Below are positions 14,097-24,204 of a stretch of DNA of 64,000 bases, in pieces (the first letter of the stretch is position 1; each line of letters begins with the position of its first letter). The stretch lies in assembly GCA_028690035.1 (NCBI GenBank), contig JAQVCA010000002.1, positions 1-64,000 of the forward strand, written 5' to 3'. Below the pieces are notes generated by a model. The model made no database searches, was not told the origin of the DNA, and saw only the letters and a list, made by a program, of their open reading frames with translations. The DNA comes from Comamonas sp. (GTDB lineage Bacteria > Pseudomonadota > Gammaproteobacteria > Burkholderiales > Burkholderiaceae_C). Both the position numbers and the translations under genes were made by a program.

Positions 14097-14119
14097 AATT
14101 TATTTTTAAATAAATTATA
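14097..14119 (-). promoter_or_regulatory. sqr: SQR promoter with AT-rich operator palindrome
   Basis: A perfect palindrome AATTTATTT/AAATAAATT around TT (14097-14116) overlaps a TATAAT -10 on the minus strand (14114-14119). A repressor here would block transcription of sqr; sulfide genes are often controlled by ArsR-type sensors, but none is visible in the window. Confidence 0.45.
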
Positions 14120-14174
14120 GGGTGCTGACTGCCGTCCTTGCCAAGAAATACTCCAGGGTTTGCCCGCAGGGCTC

Positions 14175-15614
14175 TCACTGTCCCACGCCGTACGGCACAA
14201 AGCTGCTCTCATCGGTATTGACCCGCAGCGGTTTGCCCGTGAAGGGAAACGCCCGCTGCGGGCAGGCGCTGCGCTCGCACACCTTGCAGCCCATGCCGAT
14301 GGGGGTGGCAGCGTCGCGGTTGCGCAAATCAAGTCCCTTGGAATACACCAGCCGCTGCGCATGCTGCACATCGCAGCCCAGGCCAATGGCAAAGGTTTTG
14401 CCCGGCATCCCCCAACCGCGCCCTTCGTGGGTGATGCTGCGGGCAATCCACAGATAGACGCGCCCGTCGGGCATGCTGGCCAGCTGCGGCAGGATACGCC
14501 CAGGCTGGGCAAAGGCCTCGTACACATTCCACAGTGGGCACGAGCCACCGGTCTTGGAAAAGTGAAAGTGCGTGGCCGACTGGCGCTTACTGATGTTGCC
14601 AGCGCGATCGACGCGGATAAAGAAAAACGGCACCCCCGGCGCGTCCGAGCGCTGCAGGGTCGAGAGGCGGTGGCACACCATCTCGTAGCCCACGCTAAAG
14701 CGCTGACCCAGCAGCTCAATGTCGTAGCCCAAGGTTTCTGCGGCCTGCAAAAAACGTCCATAGGGCAGGATGAGCCCCCCGGCCACATAGTTGGCCAAAC
14801 CAATGCTGGCCAGGCGGCGCGTGGCCTCGTCTTGCCAGTGGTGGTTGGCCAGCAAGGTTTGCATTTGCGGCTGCAGCTCCAGCAACGCCAACTGCGTGGC
14901 CAATTGAAAGGCTTGCTGGCTGGGCTGTAAATCGGCCGACAGGTGCAAGGTGCGGCTGGCGGCATCAAAGCGGCGCAGGGGGGCATCACCGGCTTCGCTG
15001 CGCAGCACAAACACGCCGTGCTGGTGGCGCAAATGCTGGGTCAGCCATTCGGACAGCGCCCCGCCTTGGGCTTGGGCCTGCTGGGCCAGTGCCTCAGCGG
15101 CGCGATCCAGGCTGTCAAAGTAATTGCGGTGGGCAAAAAAGAAATCCCGCACCGCCTCAAACGGCATCTGGCTTGGTGGCAAGGCATCGTCCACCCAGCC
15201 CGGGGCTTCATCCATGCCAACGCGGCTGAGCCGATCGGCCAGGGTGTGCAGCCGCTGCGTGTCCTGCTGATGCCGCCGGTGCATGGCCAGCAGCACCTGG
15301 GACACCTGCGGCAGCTTGGCCGCCAGCTCGCGCAGCTCGGCCTGGGGCACGGCAGGCACATCGGTCACCGCCGAGACTGCGTCGTTGAGCTGCGCCACCA
15401 GCCGCGCCTGCTCGTCCTCGGAGAACTGCTGAATGTCCACCCCCAGCACGCGGTGGACTTTGAGCAGCACCGACACCGTGAACGGGCGCTGGTCCTGCTC
15501 CAGCTGATTGAGGTAGCTGGGCGAAATGCCCAGGGCTTGGGCCAGCGCCACCTGGGTCAGGCCGCGCTCTTGGCGCAGGGCGCGCAGGCGCACGCCCATA
15601 AATATCTTTGCCAT
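14175..15614 (-). CDS. XRE-family short-chain fatty acyl transcriptional regulator (ScfR/RamB type)
   Basis: From the ATG at 15612-15614 the product is about 479 residues. An XRE helix-turn-helix occupies residues 7-60 (LRQERGLTQVALAQALGISP and SYLNQLEQDQRP). A long middle region of the ImmA/IrrE (DUF955) type follows without a clear HExxH. The C-terminal domain has a Cys cluster, CKVCERSACPQRAFP. Such regulators sense acyl-CoA and control acetate, glyoxylate and propionate genes. It is divergent from the methylcitrate operon, and TTTGCAAA words lie between. An upstream ATG would add 19 residues but lacks family support. Confidence 0.82.
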   Translation of the reverse strand: MAKIFMGVRLRALRQERGLTQVALAQALGISPSYLNQLEQDQRPFTVSVLLKVHRVLGVDIQQFSEDEQARLVAQLNDAVSAVTDVPAVPQAELRELAAKLPQVSQVLLAMHRRHQQDTQRLHTLADRLSRVGMDEAPGWVDDALPPSQMPFEAVRDFFFAHRNYFDSLDRAAEALAQQAQAQGGALSEWLTQHLRHQHGVFVLRSEAGDAPLRRFDAASRTLHLSADLQPSQQAFQLATQLALLELQPQMQTLLANHHWQDEATRRLASIGLANYVAGGLILPYGRFLQAAETLGYDIELLGQRFSVGYEMVCHRLSTLQRSDAPGVPFFFIRVDRAGNISKRQSATHFHFSKTGGSCPLWNVYEAFAQPGRILPQLASMPDGRVYLWIARSITHEGRGWGMPGKTFAIGLGCDVQHAQRLVYSKGLDLRNRDAATPIGMGCKVCERSACPQRAFPFTGKPLRVNTDESSFVPYGVGQ

Positions 15615-15675
15615 CTTCTTTGCGTATTTTCTGGATACAGTGGGCAGGGTTGCTTGCCCCGCAGAGCACACAAAA

Positions 15676-15765
15676 TTTGCAAAATTTGCAAATTACCGAC
15701 TTGCAATTTACTCTGTTTTGCACGTTCAGTCTTCTATAAGAGCCTGCTTTTGCGTAAATTGCAAA
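15676..15765. promoter_or_regulatory. TTTGCAAA operator cluster between regulator and acnD
   Basis: Exact TTTGCAAA words lie at 15676-15683 and 15685-15692, with related TTGCAA at 15701-15706 and TTGCAAA at 15759-15765. The RamB-type regulators of actinobacteria bind a motif containing TTTGCAAA. The site lies in the divergent promoter region, so autoregulation and operon control are both possible. Confidence 0.6.
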
Positions 15766-15816
15766 TCCAGCGATCAACCCAGTGACTTTGCTGAGAAAGT
15801 GAAAGAAAGACCTGCC

Positions 15817-18444
15817 ATGAACAACCAAGCCTACCGCGCAACTTTGCCTGGCACCCAGGTGCAGTACTACGACACCCGCGCTGCCGTCGATGCCATCGAG
15901 CCGGGCGCTTACGCCGGTCTGCCCTACACCAGCCGCATCCTGGCCGAGCAGCTGGTGCGCCGCTGCGATCCGGCGCAGCTGACCGATGCGCTCAAGCAGC
16001 TCATCTACCGCAAGCGCGATCTGGACTTCCCCTGGTACCCCGCCCGCGTGGTGTGCCACGACATCTTGGGGCAAACGGCGCTGGTGGATCTGGCAGGTCT
16101 GCGCGATGCGATTGCCGACCAAGGCGGCGACCCCGCCAAAGTCAACCCGGTGGTGCCCACACAGCTGATCGTGGACCACTCGCTGGCGGTGGAATACGCC
16201 GGTTTTGACCCCGATGCGTTCGAGAAAAACCGCGAAGTCGAAGAGCGCCGCAATGCCGACCGCTTCCACTTCATCGACTGGTGCAAAACCGCGTTCAAGA
16301 ACGTGGACGTGATCCCTGCGGGCAACGGCATCATGCACCAGATCAATCTGGAAAAAATGAGCCCTGTCATCCAGTTGCGTGACGGCGTGGCCTTCCCCGA
16401 CACCTGCGTGGGCACCGACAGCCACACCCCGCACGTCGATGCGCTGGGCGTGATCGCCGTGGGCGTGGGCGGCCTGGAGGCCGAAACCGTCATGCTGGGC
16501 CGCGCCAGCATGATGCGCCTGCCCGACATCGTGGGCGTGGAACTCAAAGGCCAGCGCCAGCCTGGCATCACCGCCACCGACATCGTGCTGGCGCTGACCG
16601 AATTCCTGCGCAAAGAGCGCGTGGTGGGCGCGTATGTGGAGTTCTTTGGCGAAGGTGCCGACAGCCTCTCGATTGGCGACCGCGCCACCATCTCCAACAT
16701 GTGCCCCGAGTACGGCGCCACCGCGGCGATGTTCTACATCGACCAGCAAACCATCGACTACCTCAAGCTCACGGGCCGTGACCCCAAGCAAGTGGCGCTG
16801 GTCGAGCAGTACGCCAAAGAAACCGGCCTGTGGGGCGATGCCCTGAAAACCGCGCAGTACGAGCGCGTGCTCAGCTTCGATCTGTCCACCGTCGTGCGCA
16901 ACATGGCGGGCCCGAGCAACCCGCACCGCCGCCTGCCCACCAGCGACCTGGCCGAGCGCGGCATTGCCGATGCCGCCAAGCTCGCATCGGGCAAGGGCGA
17001 AGAAGCCCAAGGCCTGATGCCCGATGGCGCCGTCATCATTGCTGCCATCACCAGCTGCACCAACACCAGCAACCCGCGCAACGTGGTCGCTGCCGGTTTG
17101 CTGGCCAAGAAGGCCAACGCGCTGGGCTTGGTGCGCAAGCCCTGGGTGAAAACTTCGTTTGCCCCCGGCTCCAAAGTCGCCAAGCTGTATCTGGAAGAAA
17201 GCGGCCTGCTGCCGGAGCTGGAACAGCTGGGCTTTGGCATCGTCGCCTACGCCTGCACCACCTGCAACGGCATGAGCGGCGCACTCGACCCCAAGATTCA
17301 GCAGGAAATCATCGACCGCGACCTGTATGCCACCGCGGTGCTGTCGGGCAACCGCAACTTTGATGGCCGTATCCACCCCTACGCCAAGCAAGCCTTCCTG
17401 GCTTCGCCTCCGCTGGTCGTGGCCTACGCCCTGGCCGGTACGGTGCGCTTTGACATCGAAAACGACGTGCTGGGCCAAGACGCCCAAGGCAACCCCGTCA
17501 CGCTCAAAGACCTGTGGCCCAGCGACGAAGAGATCGACGCCATCGTCGCCCAGTCGGTCAAGCCCGAGCAGTTCCAGGCCGTGTACGAGCCGATGTTCAC
17601 CATCCACCGCAGCAAGGACGACAAGACCTCGCCCCAGTACGAATGGCGCCCGATGTCCACCTACATCCGCCGCCCCCCCTACTGGGATACGGAAGGCGTC
17701 GGCGCACTGGCGGCCAACCCACGCACGTTGAAGGGCATGCGCCCGCTGGCCATCCTGCCCGACAACATCACCACCGACCACCTGTCGCCGTCCAACGCCA
17801 TCCTGCCCGACTCGGCCGCGGGCGAGTACCTGGCCAAGATGGGCCTGCCCGAGGAGGACTTCAACTCCTACGCGACGCACCGTGGTGACCACCTCACCGC
17901 CATGCGCGCCACCTTTGCCAACCCGCAGCTGGTCAATGAAATGGCCGTGGTCAATGGTCAGGTGAAGAAGGGTTCGCTGGCCCGCGTGGAGCCTGAAGGT
18001 CAGGTGATGCGCATGTGGGAAGCGATGGAGACTTACCTCAACCGCCGCCAGCCGCTGATCATCATTGCCGGTGCCGACTACGGCCAAGGCTCCAGCCGCG
18101 ACTGGGCCGCCAAGGGCGTGCGTCTGGCCGGTGTCGAAACCGTGGTGGCCGAAGGCTTTGAGCGCATCCACCGCACCAACCTGATCGGCATGGGCGTGTT
18201 GCCGCTGGAGTTCAAGCCCGGCGTCAACCGCAACACCTTGCAGCTCGATGGCACCGAGACTTACGACGTCATCGGCGATCTGGCACCGCGCACCGACTTG
18301 ACGTTGGTCATCCAGCGCAAGAACGGCGAGCGTGTCGAAGTGCCCATGACCTGCCGTCTGGATACCGCTGAAGAAGTGTCCATCTACGAAGCCGGTGGCG
18401 TGCTGCAGCGCTTTGCTCAGGATTTCCTAGCTGGCAACGCTTAA
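15817..18444 (+). CDS. acnD: Fe-S 2-methylisocitrate/2-methylcitrate dehydratase AcnD
   Basis: The product is 875 residues, a full-length aconitase-type dehydratase. Iron-sulfur ligands are in ITSCTNTSNPRN and YACTTCNGMSG; the C-terminal domain has GADYGQGSSRDWAAKG. Being next to prpF identifies it as AcnD, which with PrpF replaces PrpD in the methylcitrate cycle for propionate breakdown. The ATG is chosen because homologues begin close to MNNQAYRATLPGT. The last codons (FLAGNA and the stop) are part of a host hairpin repeat (18426-18512). A 987-codon frame on the other strand is a shadow. Confidence 0.9.
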   Translation: MNNQAYRATLPGTQVQYYDTRAAVDAIEPGAYAGLPYTSRILAEQLVRRCDPAQLTDALKQLIYRKRDLDFPWYPARVVCHDILGQTALVDLAGLRDAIADQGGDPAKVNPVVPTQLIVDHSLAVEYAGFDPDAFEKNREVEERRNADRFHFIDWCKTAFKNVDVIPAGNGIMHQINLEKMSPVIQLRDGVAFPDTCVGTDSHTPHVDALGVIAVGVGGLEAETVMLGRASMMRLPDIVGVELKGQRQPGITATDIVLALTEFLRKERVVGAYVEFFGEGADSLSIGDRATISNMCPEYGATAAMFYIDQQTIDYLKLTGRDPKQVALVEQYAKETGLWGDALKTAQYERVLSFDLSTVVRNMAGPSNPHRRLPTSDLAERGIADAAKLASGKGEEAQGLMPDGAVIIAAITSCTNTSNPRNVVAAGLLAKKANALGLVRKPWVKTSFAPGSKVAKLYLEESGLLPELEQLGFGIVAYACTTCNGMSGALDPKIQQEIIDRDLYATAVLSGNRNFDGRIHPYAKQAFLASPPLVVAYALAGTVRFDIENDVLGQDAQGNPVTLKDLWPSDEEIDAIVAQSVKPEQFQAVYEPMFTIHRSKDDKTSPQYEWRPMSTYIRRPPYWDTEGVGALAANPRTLKGMRPLAILPDNITTDHLSPSNAILPDSAAGEYLAKMGLPEEDFNSYATHRGDHLTAMRATFANPQLVNEMAVVNGQVKKGSLARVEPEGQVMRMWEAMETYLNRRQPLIIIAGADYGQGSSRDWAAKGVRLAGVETVVAEGFERIHRTNLIGMGVLPLEFKPGVNRNTLQLDGTETYDVIGDLAPRTDLTLVIQRKNGERVEVPMTCRLDTAEEVSIYEAGGVLQRFAQDFLAGNA

Positions 18445-18512
18445 TGGATAAGGGTTTCAAGGCCAAAACTCCTTGAAACCCCCTATATCCCAGCGCTACC
18501 AGCTATCAAAAG
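18426..18512. repeat. interspersed hairpin repeat, copy at the acnD end
   Basis: The left arm CTAGCTGGCAACGCT includes the acnD stop codon. An inner inverted pair (GGTTTCAAGG/CCTTGAAACC) and the right arm AGCGCTACCAGCTATCAAAA follow, ending just before prpF's ribosome binding site. Confidence 0.7.
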
Positions 18513-18521
18513 AAGACAACC

Positions 18522-19715
18522 ATGACCCAACAAATTCGCATTCCCGCCACCTATATGCGCGGCGGCACCAGCAAGGGCGTGTTCTTTCGCCTGCAAGACC
18601 TGCCCGAAAGCTGCCAGGTGCCGGGCCGCGCCCGCGACCAGCTGTTTCAGCGCGTGATCGGCAGCCCCGATCCCTACAGCGCGCACATCGACGGCATGGG
18701 CGGCGCCACCTCCAGCACCAGCAAGTGCGTGATCCTCTCTAAAAGCACGCGCCCCGACCACGACGTGGACTACCTCTACGGGCAAGTCTCCATCAACACC
18801 GACTTTGTGGACTGGAGCGGCAACTGCGGCAACCTGTCCACCGCGGCGGGCGCGTTTGCCATCCACGCCGGTCTGGTCGATCCCAGCCGCATTCCTGAAA
18901 ATGGCACCTGCGTGGTGCGCATCTGGCAAGCCAACATTGGCAAAACCATCATCGCCCACGTACCGATCACCGATGGCCAGGTGCAAGAAACCGGCGATTT
19001 TGAGCTGGACGGCGTGACCTTCCCCGCTGCCGAAATCGTGCTCGAATTCATGGACCCCTCGGACGATGGCGACGACGGCGGCGCGATGTTCCCCACCGGC
19101 AATCTGGTCGATACGCTGGATGTGCCCGGCGTGGGCAGCTTCCCAGCCACCATGATCAGCGCCGGCATCCCCACCGTGTTTGTGAACGCGGCCGACATCG
19201 GCTACCAGGGCACCGAACTGCGCGAAGACATCAACAACGACCCCGCCCAGCTGGAGCGTTTTGAAAAAATCCGCGTCGCCGGGGCCCTGCGCATGGGCCT
19301 GATCCAAACGCCGGAAGAAGCCCTCAAGCGCCAGCACACGCCCAAGATTGCCTTTGTCAGCCCCCCCAAGAGCTACACCGCCTCCAGCGGCAAAGCCATT
19401 GAAGCGGGCGATGTGGACTTGCTGGTGCGCGCCTTGTCCATGGGCAAGCTGCACCACGCCATGATGGGCACCTGCGCGGTGGCGATTGGCACGGCAGCGG
19501 CCATTCCCGGCACGCTGGTCAATCTGGCCGCCGGTGGCGGTGAGCGCGAAGCCGTGCGCTTTGGCCACCCCTCGGGCACGCTGCGCGTGGGCGCAGAAGC
19601 CAAACTGGTCGATGGCCAGTGGCAAGTGACCAAAGCGGTCATGAGCCGCAGCGCCCGCATCCTGATGGAAGGCTGGGTGCGCGTGCCCGCCGAGACCTGC
19701 ACGCCCCGCGCCTGA
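18522..19715 (+). CDS. prpF: 2-methylaconitate cis-trans isomerase PrpF
   Basis: The product is 397 residues. The start [19 protein letters not shown] matches PrpF, a DAP-epimerase-like fold that isomerises 2-methylaconitate made by Acn[21 protein letters not shown] carries a conserved Cys near residue 106. It is 77 bp downstream of acnD, across the repeat, and upstream of prpC, so one operon is likely. The length equals that of the family. Confidence 0.93.
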   Translation: MTQQIRIPATYMRGGTSKGVFFRLQDLPESCQVPGRARDQLFQRVIGSPDPYSAHIDGMGGATSSTSKCVILSKSTRPDHDVDYLYGQVSINTDFVDWSGNCGNLSTAAGAFAIHAGLVDPSRIPENGTCVVRIWQANIGKTIIAHVPITDGQVQETGDFELDGVTFPAAEIVLEFMDPSDDGDDGGAMFPTGNLVDTLDVPGVGSFPATMISAGIPTVFVNAADIGYQGTELREDINNDPAQLERFEKIRVAGALRMGLIQTPEEALKRQHTPKIAFVSPPKSYTASSGKAIEAGDVDLLVRALSMGKLHHAMMGTCAVAIGTAAAIPGTLVNLAAGGGEREAVRFGHPSGTLRVGAEAKLVDGQWQVTKAVMSRSARILMEGWVRVPAETCTPRA

Positions 19716-19777
19716 GTTTTCCCCTTCGTTTTTCTCGTTCCCCCCCGTTTCCACGTTTCATTCCAAGGAGCAACCGC

Positions 19778-20932
19778 ATGACGACTGAACAAGCCCCCAC
19801 CTTCAAGCCCAAAAAATCTGTGGCTCTGTCCGGCGTGACCGCTGGCAACACCGCACTGTGCACCGTCGGCAAGACCGGCAACGACCTGCACTACCGTGGC
19901 TACGACATTCTGGAACTGGCCGACCAGTGCGAATTTGAAGAAGTCGCCCACCTGCTGGTCCACGGCAAGCTGCCCACCCGCGCAGAACTCAAGGGCTACA
20001 AAGAAAAGCTCAAGGCCCTGCGCGGCCTGCCTGCCAACGTCAAGGCGGCGCTGGAGCAGCTGCCCGCTTCCAGCCACCCCATGGACGTGATGCGCACCGG
20101 CGTGTCCGTGCTGGGCTGCACCCTGCCTGAAAAAGACGACCACAACATCGCTGGCGCGCGCGACATCGCCGACCGCCTGATGGCTTCGCTGGGCTCCATG
20201 CTGCTGTACTGGTACCACTTCAGCACCAATGGCCGCCGCATCGAAGTGGAAACCGACGACGACACCATCGGCGGCCACTTCCTGCACCTGCTGCACGGCA
20301 AGAAGCCTGCGGACAGCTGGGTCAAAGCGATGAACATTTCGCTGAACCTGTACGCGGAGCACGAGTTCAACGCCTCCACCTTCACCTCGCGCGTGATTGC
20401 TGGCACAGGCAGCGATATGTACTCGGCCATCACTGGCGCTATTGGCGCGCTGCGCGGCCCCAAGCACGGCGGTGCCAACGAAGTGGCGTTTGAAATCCAG
20501 AAGCGCTACGACAACCCCGATGAAGCCGAAGCCGACATCCGCGCCCGCGTTGAGCGCAAGGAAGTGGTCATTGGCTTTGGTCACCCCGTGTACACCATCA
20601 GCGACCCGCGCAACGTGGTCATCAAGGGCGTGGCCAAGCAGCTCTCGGACGAAGCTGGTTCCACCAAGATGTACGACATCGCCGAGCGCCTGGAATCGGT
20701 CATGTGGGAAGTCAAAAAGATGTTCCCCAACCTGGACTGGTTCAGCGCCGTGAGCTACCACATGATGCAGGTGCCCACCGCCATGTTCACGCCTTTGTTC
20801 GTGATCGCCCGCACCAGCGGCTGGGCGGCGCACATCATCGAGCAGCGCATCGACAACAAGATCATCCGCCCCAGCGCCAACTACACCGGCCCGGACGATC
20901 TGAAGTTTGTGCCCATCGACGAGCGCAAATAA
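19778..20932 (+). CDS. prpC: 2-methylcitrate synthase
   Basis: The product is 384 residues from the ATG at 19778, which has AAGGAG nine bases upstream; an earlier in-frame start overlapping prpF is rejected. Citrate-synthase motifs are [19 protein letters not shown] and [14 protein letters not shown], carrying the catalytic His residues. With AcnD and PrpF beside it, condensation of propionyl-CoA with oxaloacetate is the likely reaction; a plain citrate synthase would normally be longer. Confidence 0.9.
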   Translation: MTTEQAPTFKPKKSVALSGVTAGNTALCTVGKTGNDLHYRGYDILELADQCEFEEVAHLLVHGKLPTRAELKGYKEKLKALRGLPANVKAALEQLPASSHPMDVMRTGVSVLGCTLPEKDDHNIAGARDIADRLMASLGSMLLYWYHFSTNGRRIEVETDDDTIGGHFLHLLHGKKPADSWVKAMNISLNLYAEHEFNASTFTSRVIAGTGSDMYSAITGAIGALRGPKHGGANEVAFEIQKRYDNPDEAEADIRARVERKEVVIGFGHPVYTISDPRNVVIKGVAKQLSDEAGSTKMYDIAERLESVMWEVKKMFPNLDWFSAVSYHMMQVPTAMFTPLFVIARTSGWAAHIIEQRIDNKIIRPSANYTGPDDLKFVPIDERK

Positions 20933-20962
20933 GCGGTGCCGCTGCTTACAGCTACGTTATAC

Positions 20963-21047
20963 ATAGCTGGTAGCGCTCATCTATCAAGGATTTCAGTATA
21001 TAAATCACCTGAAATCCTTGTATAGCAAGCGCTACCAGCTATCAAAA
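20963..21047. repeat. interspersed hairpin repeat, complete copy
   Basis: ATAGCTGGTAGCGCT (20963-20977) is mirrored by AGCGCTACCAGCTAT (21028-21042). The core holds AAGGATTTCAG/CTGAAATCCTT around a short AT-rich loop. The whole fold is about 80 bases, between prpC and the lyase gene. Confidence 0.8.
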
Positions 21048-21116
21048 ACTTGAATTCTCCCGAGCTGGCGGCCACCCATTTTGTGCAGCCAGCTCTTTTG
21101 ACTTTGAAGGATTGCC

Positions 21117-21980
21117 ATGAGCTCCACCCAACAACAACTGCGCGCCCTGATTGCCGCACGCCGTGGCGTGATCGTGCCCGGCGCGTTCAACGCCATGTCC
21201 GCCCGCGTGGTGGCCGACATGGGCTTTGAAGCCCTGTACGTCACCGGCGCCGGCGTGACCAATATGTGGTTTGGCCTGCCCGACCAAGGCTTCATGGGCC
21301 TGACCGACATTGCCGACCACACCGCCCGCATCCGCGAAGCCGTGGACGTGCCGCTGATCGTGGACGCCGACACCGGCTTTGGCAACGCCCTGAACACCTA
21401 CCACGCCATCCGCACCCTGGAGCGCGCCGGCGCCGACTGCATCCAGCTCGAAGACCAAGTCAGCCCCAAGCGCTGCGGCCACTTCAACGGCAAAGAAGTG
21501 ATTGAAGCCAGCGAAATGATCGGCAAGATCAAGGCCGCGTGCGATGCGCGCCGCAACCACGACACCGTCATCATGGCGCGCACCGACGCCGCCGCCGTGC
21601 ACGGCTTTGATGCCGCCATCGAGCGCGCCCAGCAGTACGCCGAAGCCGGTGCCGACCTGCTGTTTGTCGAGGCCGTGACCACCCCGGAACACATCGCCGC
21701 CCTGCCCCAGCGCCTGGACACCCCCCAGCTGATGAACATGGTGATCGGCGGCAAAACCCCCATCACCAGCACCGACGAGCTGGCGCGCATGGGCTACAGC
21801 ATCGTGCTGTACGCCAACGCCGCCCTGCAAGGCGCGGTGGTGGGCATGCAGCGCGCCCTGGGCGTGCTCAAAGCCGAAGGCCACGTCAAGGAAGACCCCA
21901 ACCTGGTCGCCCCGTTTGCCGAGCGCCAGCGCCTGGTAAACAAGCCCATCTGGGATGCGATGGAGAAAAAGTACCAGTAA
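21117..21980 (+). CDS. PrpB-like lyase (isocitrate lyase/PEP mutase superfamily)
   Basis: The product is 287 residues. It has the superfamily pattern: [17 protein letters not shown], a metal-binding DADTGFGN, and the lyase active-site loop PKRCGH with catalytic Cys. The cluster needs a methylisocitrate lyase (PrpB) to yield succinate and pyruvate, and this is the only candidate. However, several details are closer to oxaloacetate decarboxylase or dimethylmalate lyase-type members, so the gene symbol is withheld. GAAGG lies before the ATG. Confidence 0.75.
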   Translation: MSSTQQQLRALIAARRGVIVPGAFNAMSARVVADMGFEALYVTGAGVTNMWFGLPDQGFMGLTDIADHTARIREAVDVPLIVDADTGFGNALNTYHAIRTLERAGADCIQLEDQVSPKRCGHFNGKEVIEASEMIGKIKAACDARRNHDTVIMARTDAAAVHGFDAAIERAQQYAEAGADLLFVEAVTTPEHIAALPQRLDTPQLMNMVIGGKTPITSTDELARMGYSIVLYANAALQGAVVGMQRALGVLKAEGHVKEDPNLVAPFAERQRLVNKPIWDAMEKKYQ

Positions 21981-21991
21981 AGTTGCGCCCC

Positions 21992-22624
21992 ATGAGCACC
22001 GTCCACCTGATTGACCACCCCCTCGTCCAGCACAAGCTGACCCTGATGCGCCGCAAAGAGGCCAGCACCAACAGTTTCCGGCGCATGCTGGACGAGCTGT
22101 CCACGCTGATGGCCTACGAAATCACGCGCGATATGCCGCTGCAAGAGGTCACGATCGACACCCCGCTGGAGACGACCACCGGCAAGGTGATCGATGGCAA
22201 AAAGCTGGCGCTGGTGTCCATCCTGCGCGCGGGCAATGGTTTTCTGGACGGCATGCTCAATGTAGTGCCCGGTGCGCGCATCGGGCACATCGGGCTGTTT
22301 CGCGATCCGCAGACGCTGCAGCCCGTGGAGTACTACTACAAGATGCCCGAGAAAATGTGCGAGCGCGATGCCATCGTGGTCGATCCGATGCTGGCCACGG
22401 GCAACTCGGCCGCAGCAGCGGTGGCGCTGCTCAAGCAGCGCAGCCAGCCCAAGAGCATCAAGTTCATGTGCCTGCTGGCCGCCCCCGAAGGCGTGGCCAC
22501 CTTGCAGGCCGCCCACCCGGATGTGGACATCTATACCGCTGCCATCGACCGCCAGCTCAATGACCACGGCTACATCCTGCCCGGCCTGGGCGATGCGGGC
22601 GACCGCATCTTTGGTACCAAATAG
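21992..22624 (+). CDS. upp: uracil phosphoribosyltransferase
   Basis: The product is 210 residues, the usual length. The PRPP-binding loop reads [16 protein letters not shown]. The C-terminus has [17 protein letters not shown], which binds uracil. It converts uracil and PRPP to UMP in pyrimidine salvage. The start MSTVHL is chosen over an ATG three codons earlier because homologues begin here. It follows the lyase gene by 11 bp. Confidence 0.95.
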   Translation: MSTVHLIDHPLVQHKLTLMRRKEASTNSFRRMLDELSTLMAYEITRDMPLQEVTIDTPLETTTGKVIDGKKLALVSILRAGNGFLDGMLNVVPGARIGHIGLFRDPQTLQPVEYYYKMPEKMCERDAIVVDPMLATGNSAAAAVALLKQRSQPKSIKFMCLLAAPEGVATLQAAHPDVDIYTAAIDRQLNDHGYILPGLGDAGDRIFGTK

Positions 22625-22971
22625 AACGCCGTCAGCGCCCCAGGCATCGCCAAGGGCTCAGGGCTCAGGGCTCAGGGCTCAGGGCTTAGCTTGACTCCAG
22701 CATCCAGCAGTGCGCGAATGCCCGCGTAGTCGTATCGGTGTCGGCACACACAGTTTGGCCCGGCGGGAGCAGCGCCCCCCAGTCCTGTGACTGGGCAGGA
22801 CTGCCCGCCACCCAGCGGTGGGCGGTATCGAACACAGCCATACGCACAAAAATACGATCACACCCATGCAAAAAATATAGCTTGCAGCGCTTGATTTATC
22901 AATATTTCAGATAGATTTATATCTAAAAACCAATACCAACAAGCGCTAGCAGCTCTGATTTTTGAATCATC
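22625..22971. other. intergenic region with heptamer repeat and hairpin repeat
   Basis: A tandem GGGCTCA array (22654-22688, four exact units and one altered) lies just past upp. A hairpin repeat of the host family (ATAGCTTGCAGCGCTT at 22877, AAGCGCTAGCAGCT at 22941-22954) lies before the next gene's end. A minus-strand frame of about 50-60 codons between them has no ribosome binding site and is not annotated. Confidence 0.6.
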
Positions 22972-24201
22972 CTAGCCAAAAAACCAGTAGCACACGGCAA
23001 TGGCCGCCAGCACACCGGCCAGCTCGGCCAGCAAGGCGCAGGGCACGGCGTGGCGCGCGCGCTGGATACCGACGGCGCCAAAGTACACCGCGAGCACGTA
23101 AAACGTGGTCTCAGTGCTGCCCTGGATGGTGGCGGCCAGCAGCGCGGCAAAGCTGTCCACGCCCTGGCTTTGCATGGTTTCAATCAACATGGCGCGCGCG
23201 GCGCTGCCCGAAAAGGGTTTGACCAACGCAGTGGGCAGCGCATCGACAAACCGCGCATCCACGCCCGCCACGCCCACCAGCCAGCGCATGGCGTCGAGCG
23301 CGTAGTCCAGCGCCCCGCTGGCACGCAGCACGCCGATGGCGCACAGCATGGCCACCAGGTAGGGCAGCAAATCGCGCGCGACGGCAAAGCCCTCTTTGGC
23401 ACCGCTGATGAAGCTGTCGTACACCGCCACTTTTTTCCAGGCGCCCACCAGCACAAACAACATGACGATGGCAAACAGGCTCAAATTACCCAGCAACCCC
23501 GACAAGGCAGCCAGGGCCGAGCTGCTCAAACTCACCAGCAGCGCCATGAACGCGGCCAGCGCCAGCGCCAGAGGCAGCAGGTAGGCCAGCACCACCGGAC
23601 TGAGCAGCGGCAAGCGCTGCACCAGCGCCACGCTGAGCAACCCCACCAGGGTCGAGGCCGAGGTGGCAAGCAAAATGGGCAAGAACACCAGCGTCGGATC
23701 GGGCGCACCCTGCTGCAGGCGGTACATGAAGATGGACACCGGCAGCAACGTCAGCGACGAGGCGTTGAGCACCAGAAACAGAATCTGCGCGTTGCTGGCG
23801 CTGGTGCTGCTGGGGTTGAGCTCCTGCAAGGCGCGCATGGCTTTGAGGCCCATGGGCGTGGCGGCGTTGTCCAGCCCCAGCCCGTTGGCAGCGAAGTTCA
23901 GCGTCATCAAGCCCAGGGCGGGGTGGCCGCGTGGCACTTCAGGCATCAGGCGCGCAAACAGGGGCGAAAGCCACTTGGCCAGGGTGGCGACGATGCCGGC
24001 TTCTTCAGCAATGCGCAAAAATCCCAGCCACAGCGTCAGGGTGCCAAAGAGCAGCACCATAACCTCGACCGACAGCTTGGCCATGGCAAACAAGGCCTGC
24101 ACCATGGCGGCAAACACCTGCGCGTTGCCACCCAGCAGCCATTGCGCCAGCGCGGACGCAGTGGCCACCAGAAAAAAACCCAGCCACAGGGCGTTGAGCA
24201 T
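22972..24201 (-). CDS. SpmA/SpmB-like nucleoside-recognition membrane protein
   Basis: The product is 409 residues with ten or more hydrophobic helices. Two halves resemble the Gate/nucleoside-recognition domain seen in spore maturation proteins A and B, here fused in one chain. LMTLNFAANGLGLDNAATPMG at about residues 98-118 and PFSGSAARAMLIE plus STETTFYVLAVYFG near the C-terminus are the characteristic phrases. It is widespread in non-sporulating Gram-negatives, and its transport role is unproven. It ends 3 bp before the rpiA stop region on the same strand, so it is probably in an operon with rpiA. Confidence 0.8.
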   Translation of the reverse strand: MLNALWLGFFLVATASALAQWLLGGNAQVFAAMVQALFAMAKLSVEVMVLLFGTLTLWLGFLRIAEEAGIVATLAKWLSPLFARLMPEVPRGHPALGLMTLNFAANGLGLDNAATPMGLKAMRALQELNPSSTSASNAQILFLVLNASSLTLLPVSIFMYRLQQGAPDPTLVFLPILLATSASTLVGLLSVALVQRLPLLSPVVLAYLLPLALALAAFMALLVSLSSSALAALSGLLGNLSLFAIVMLFVLVGAWKKVAVYDSFISGAKEGFAVARDLLPYLVAMLCAIGVLRASGALDYALDAMRWLVGVAGVDARFVDALPTALVKPFSGSAARAMLIETMQSQGVDSFAALLAATIQGSTETTFYVLAVYFGAVGIQRARHAVPCALLAELAGVLAAIAVCYWFFG

Positions 24202-24204
24202 GTT

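Noticed and set aside
15208-18171. A 987-codon open frame opposite acnD
   Set aside because: It is a high-GC antisense shadow with low-complexity His, Gly and Val; acnD on the other strand has full conserved motifs.
22686-22871. Minus-strand small frame between upp and the SpmA/B-like gene
   Set aside because: Starts with TTG or an unsupported ATG, has no ribosome binding site, and two frames compete.
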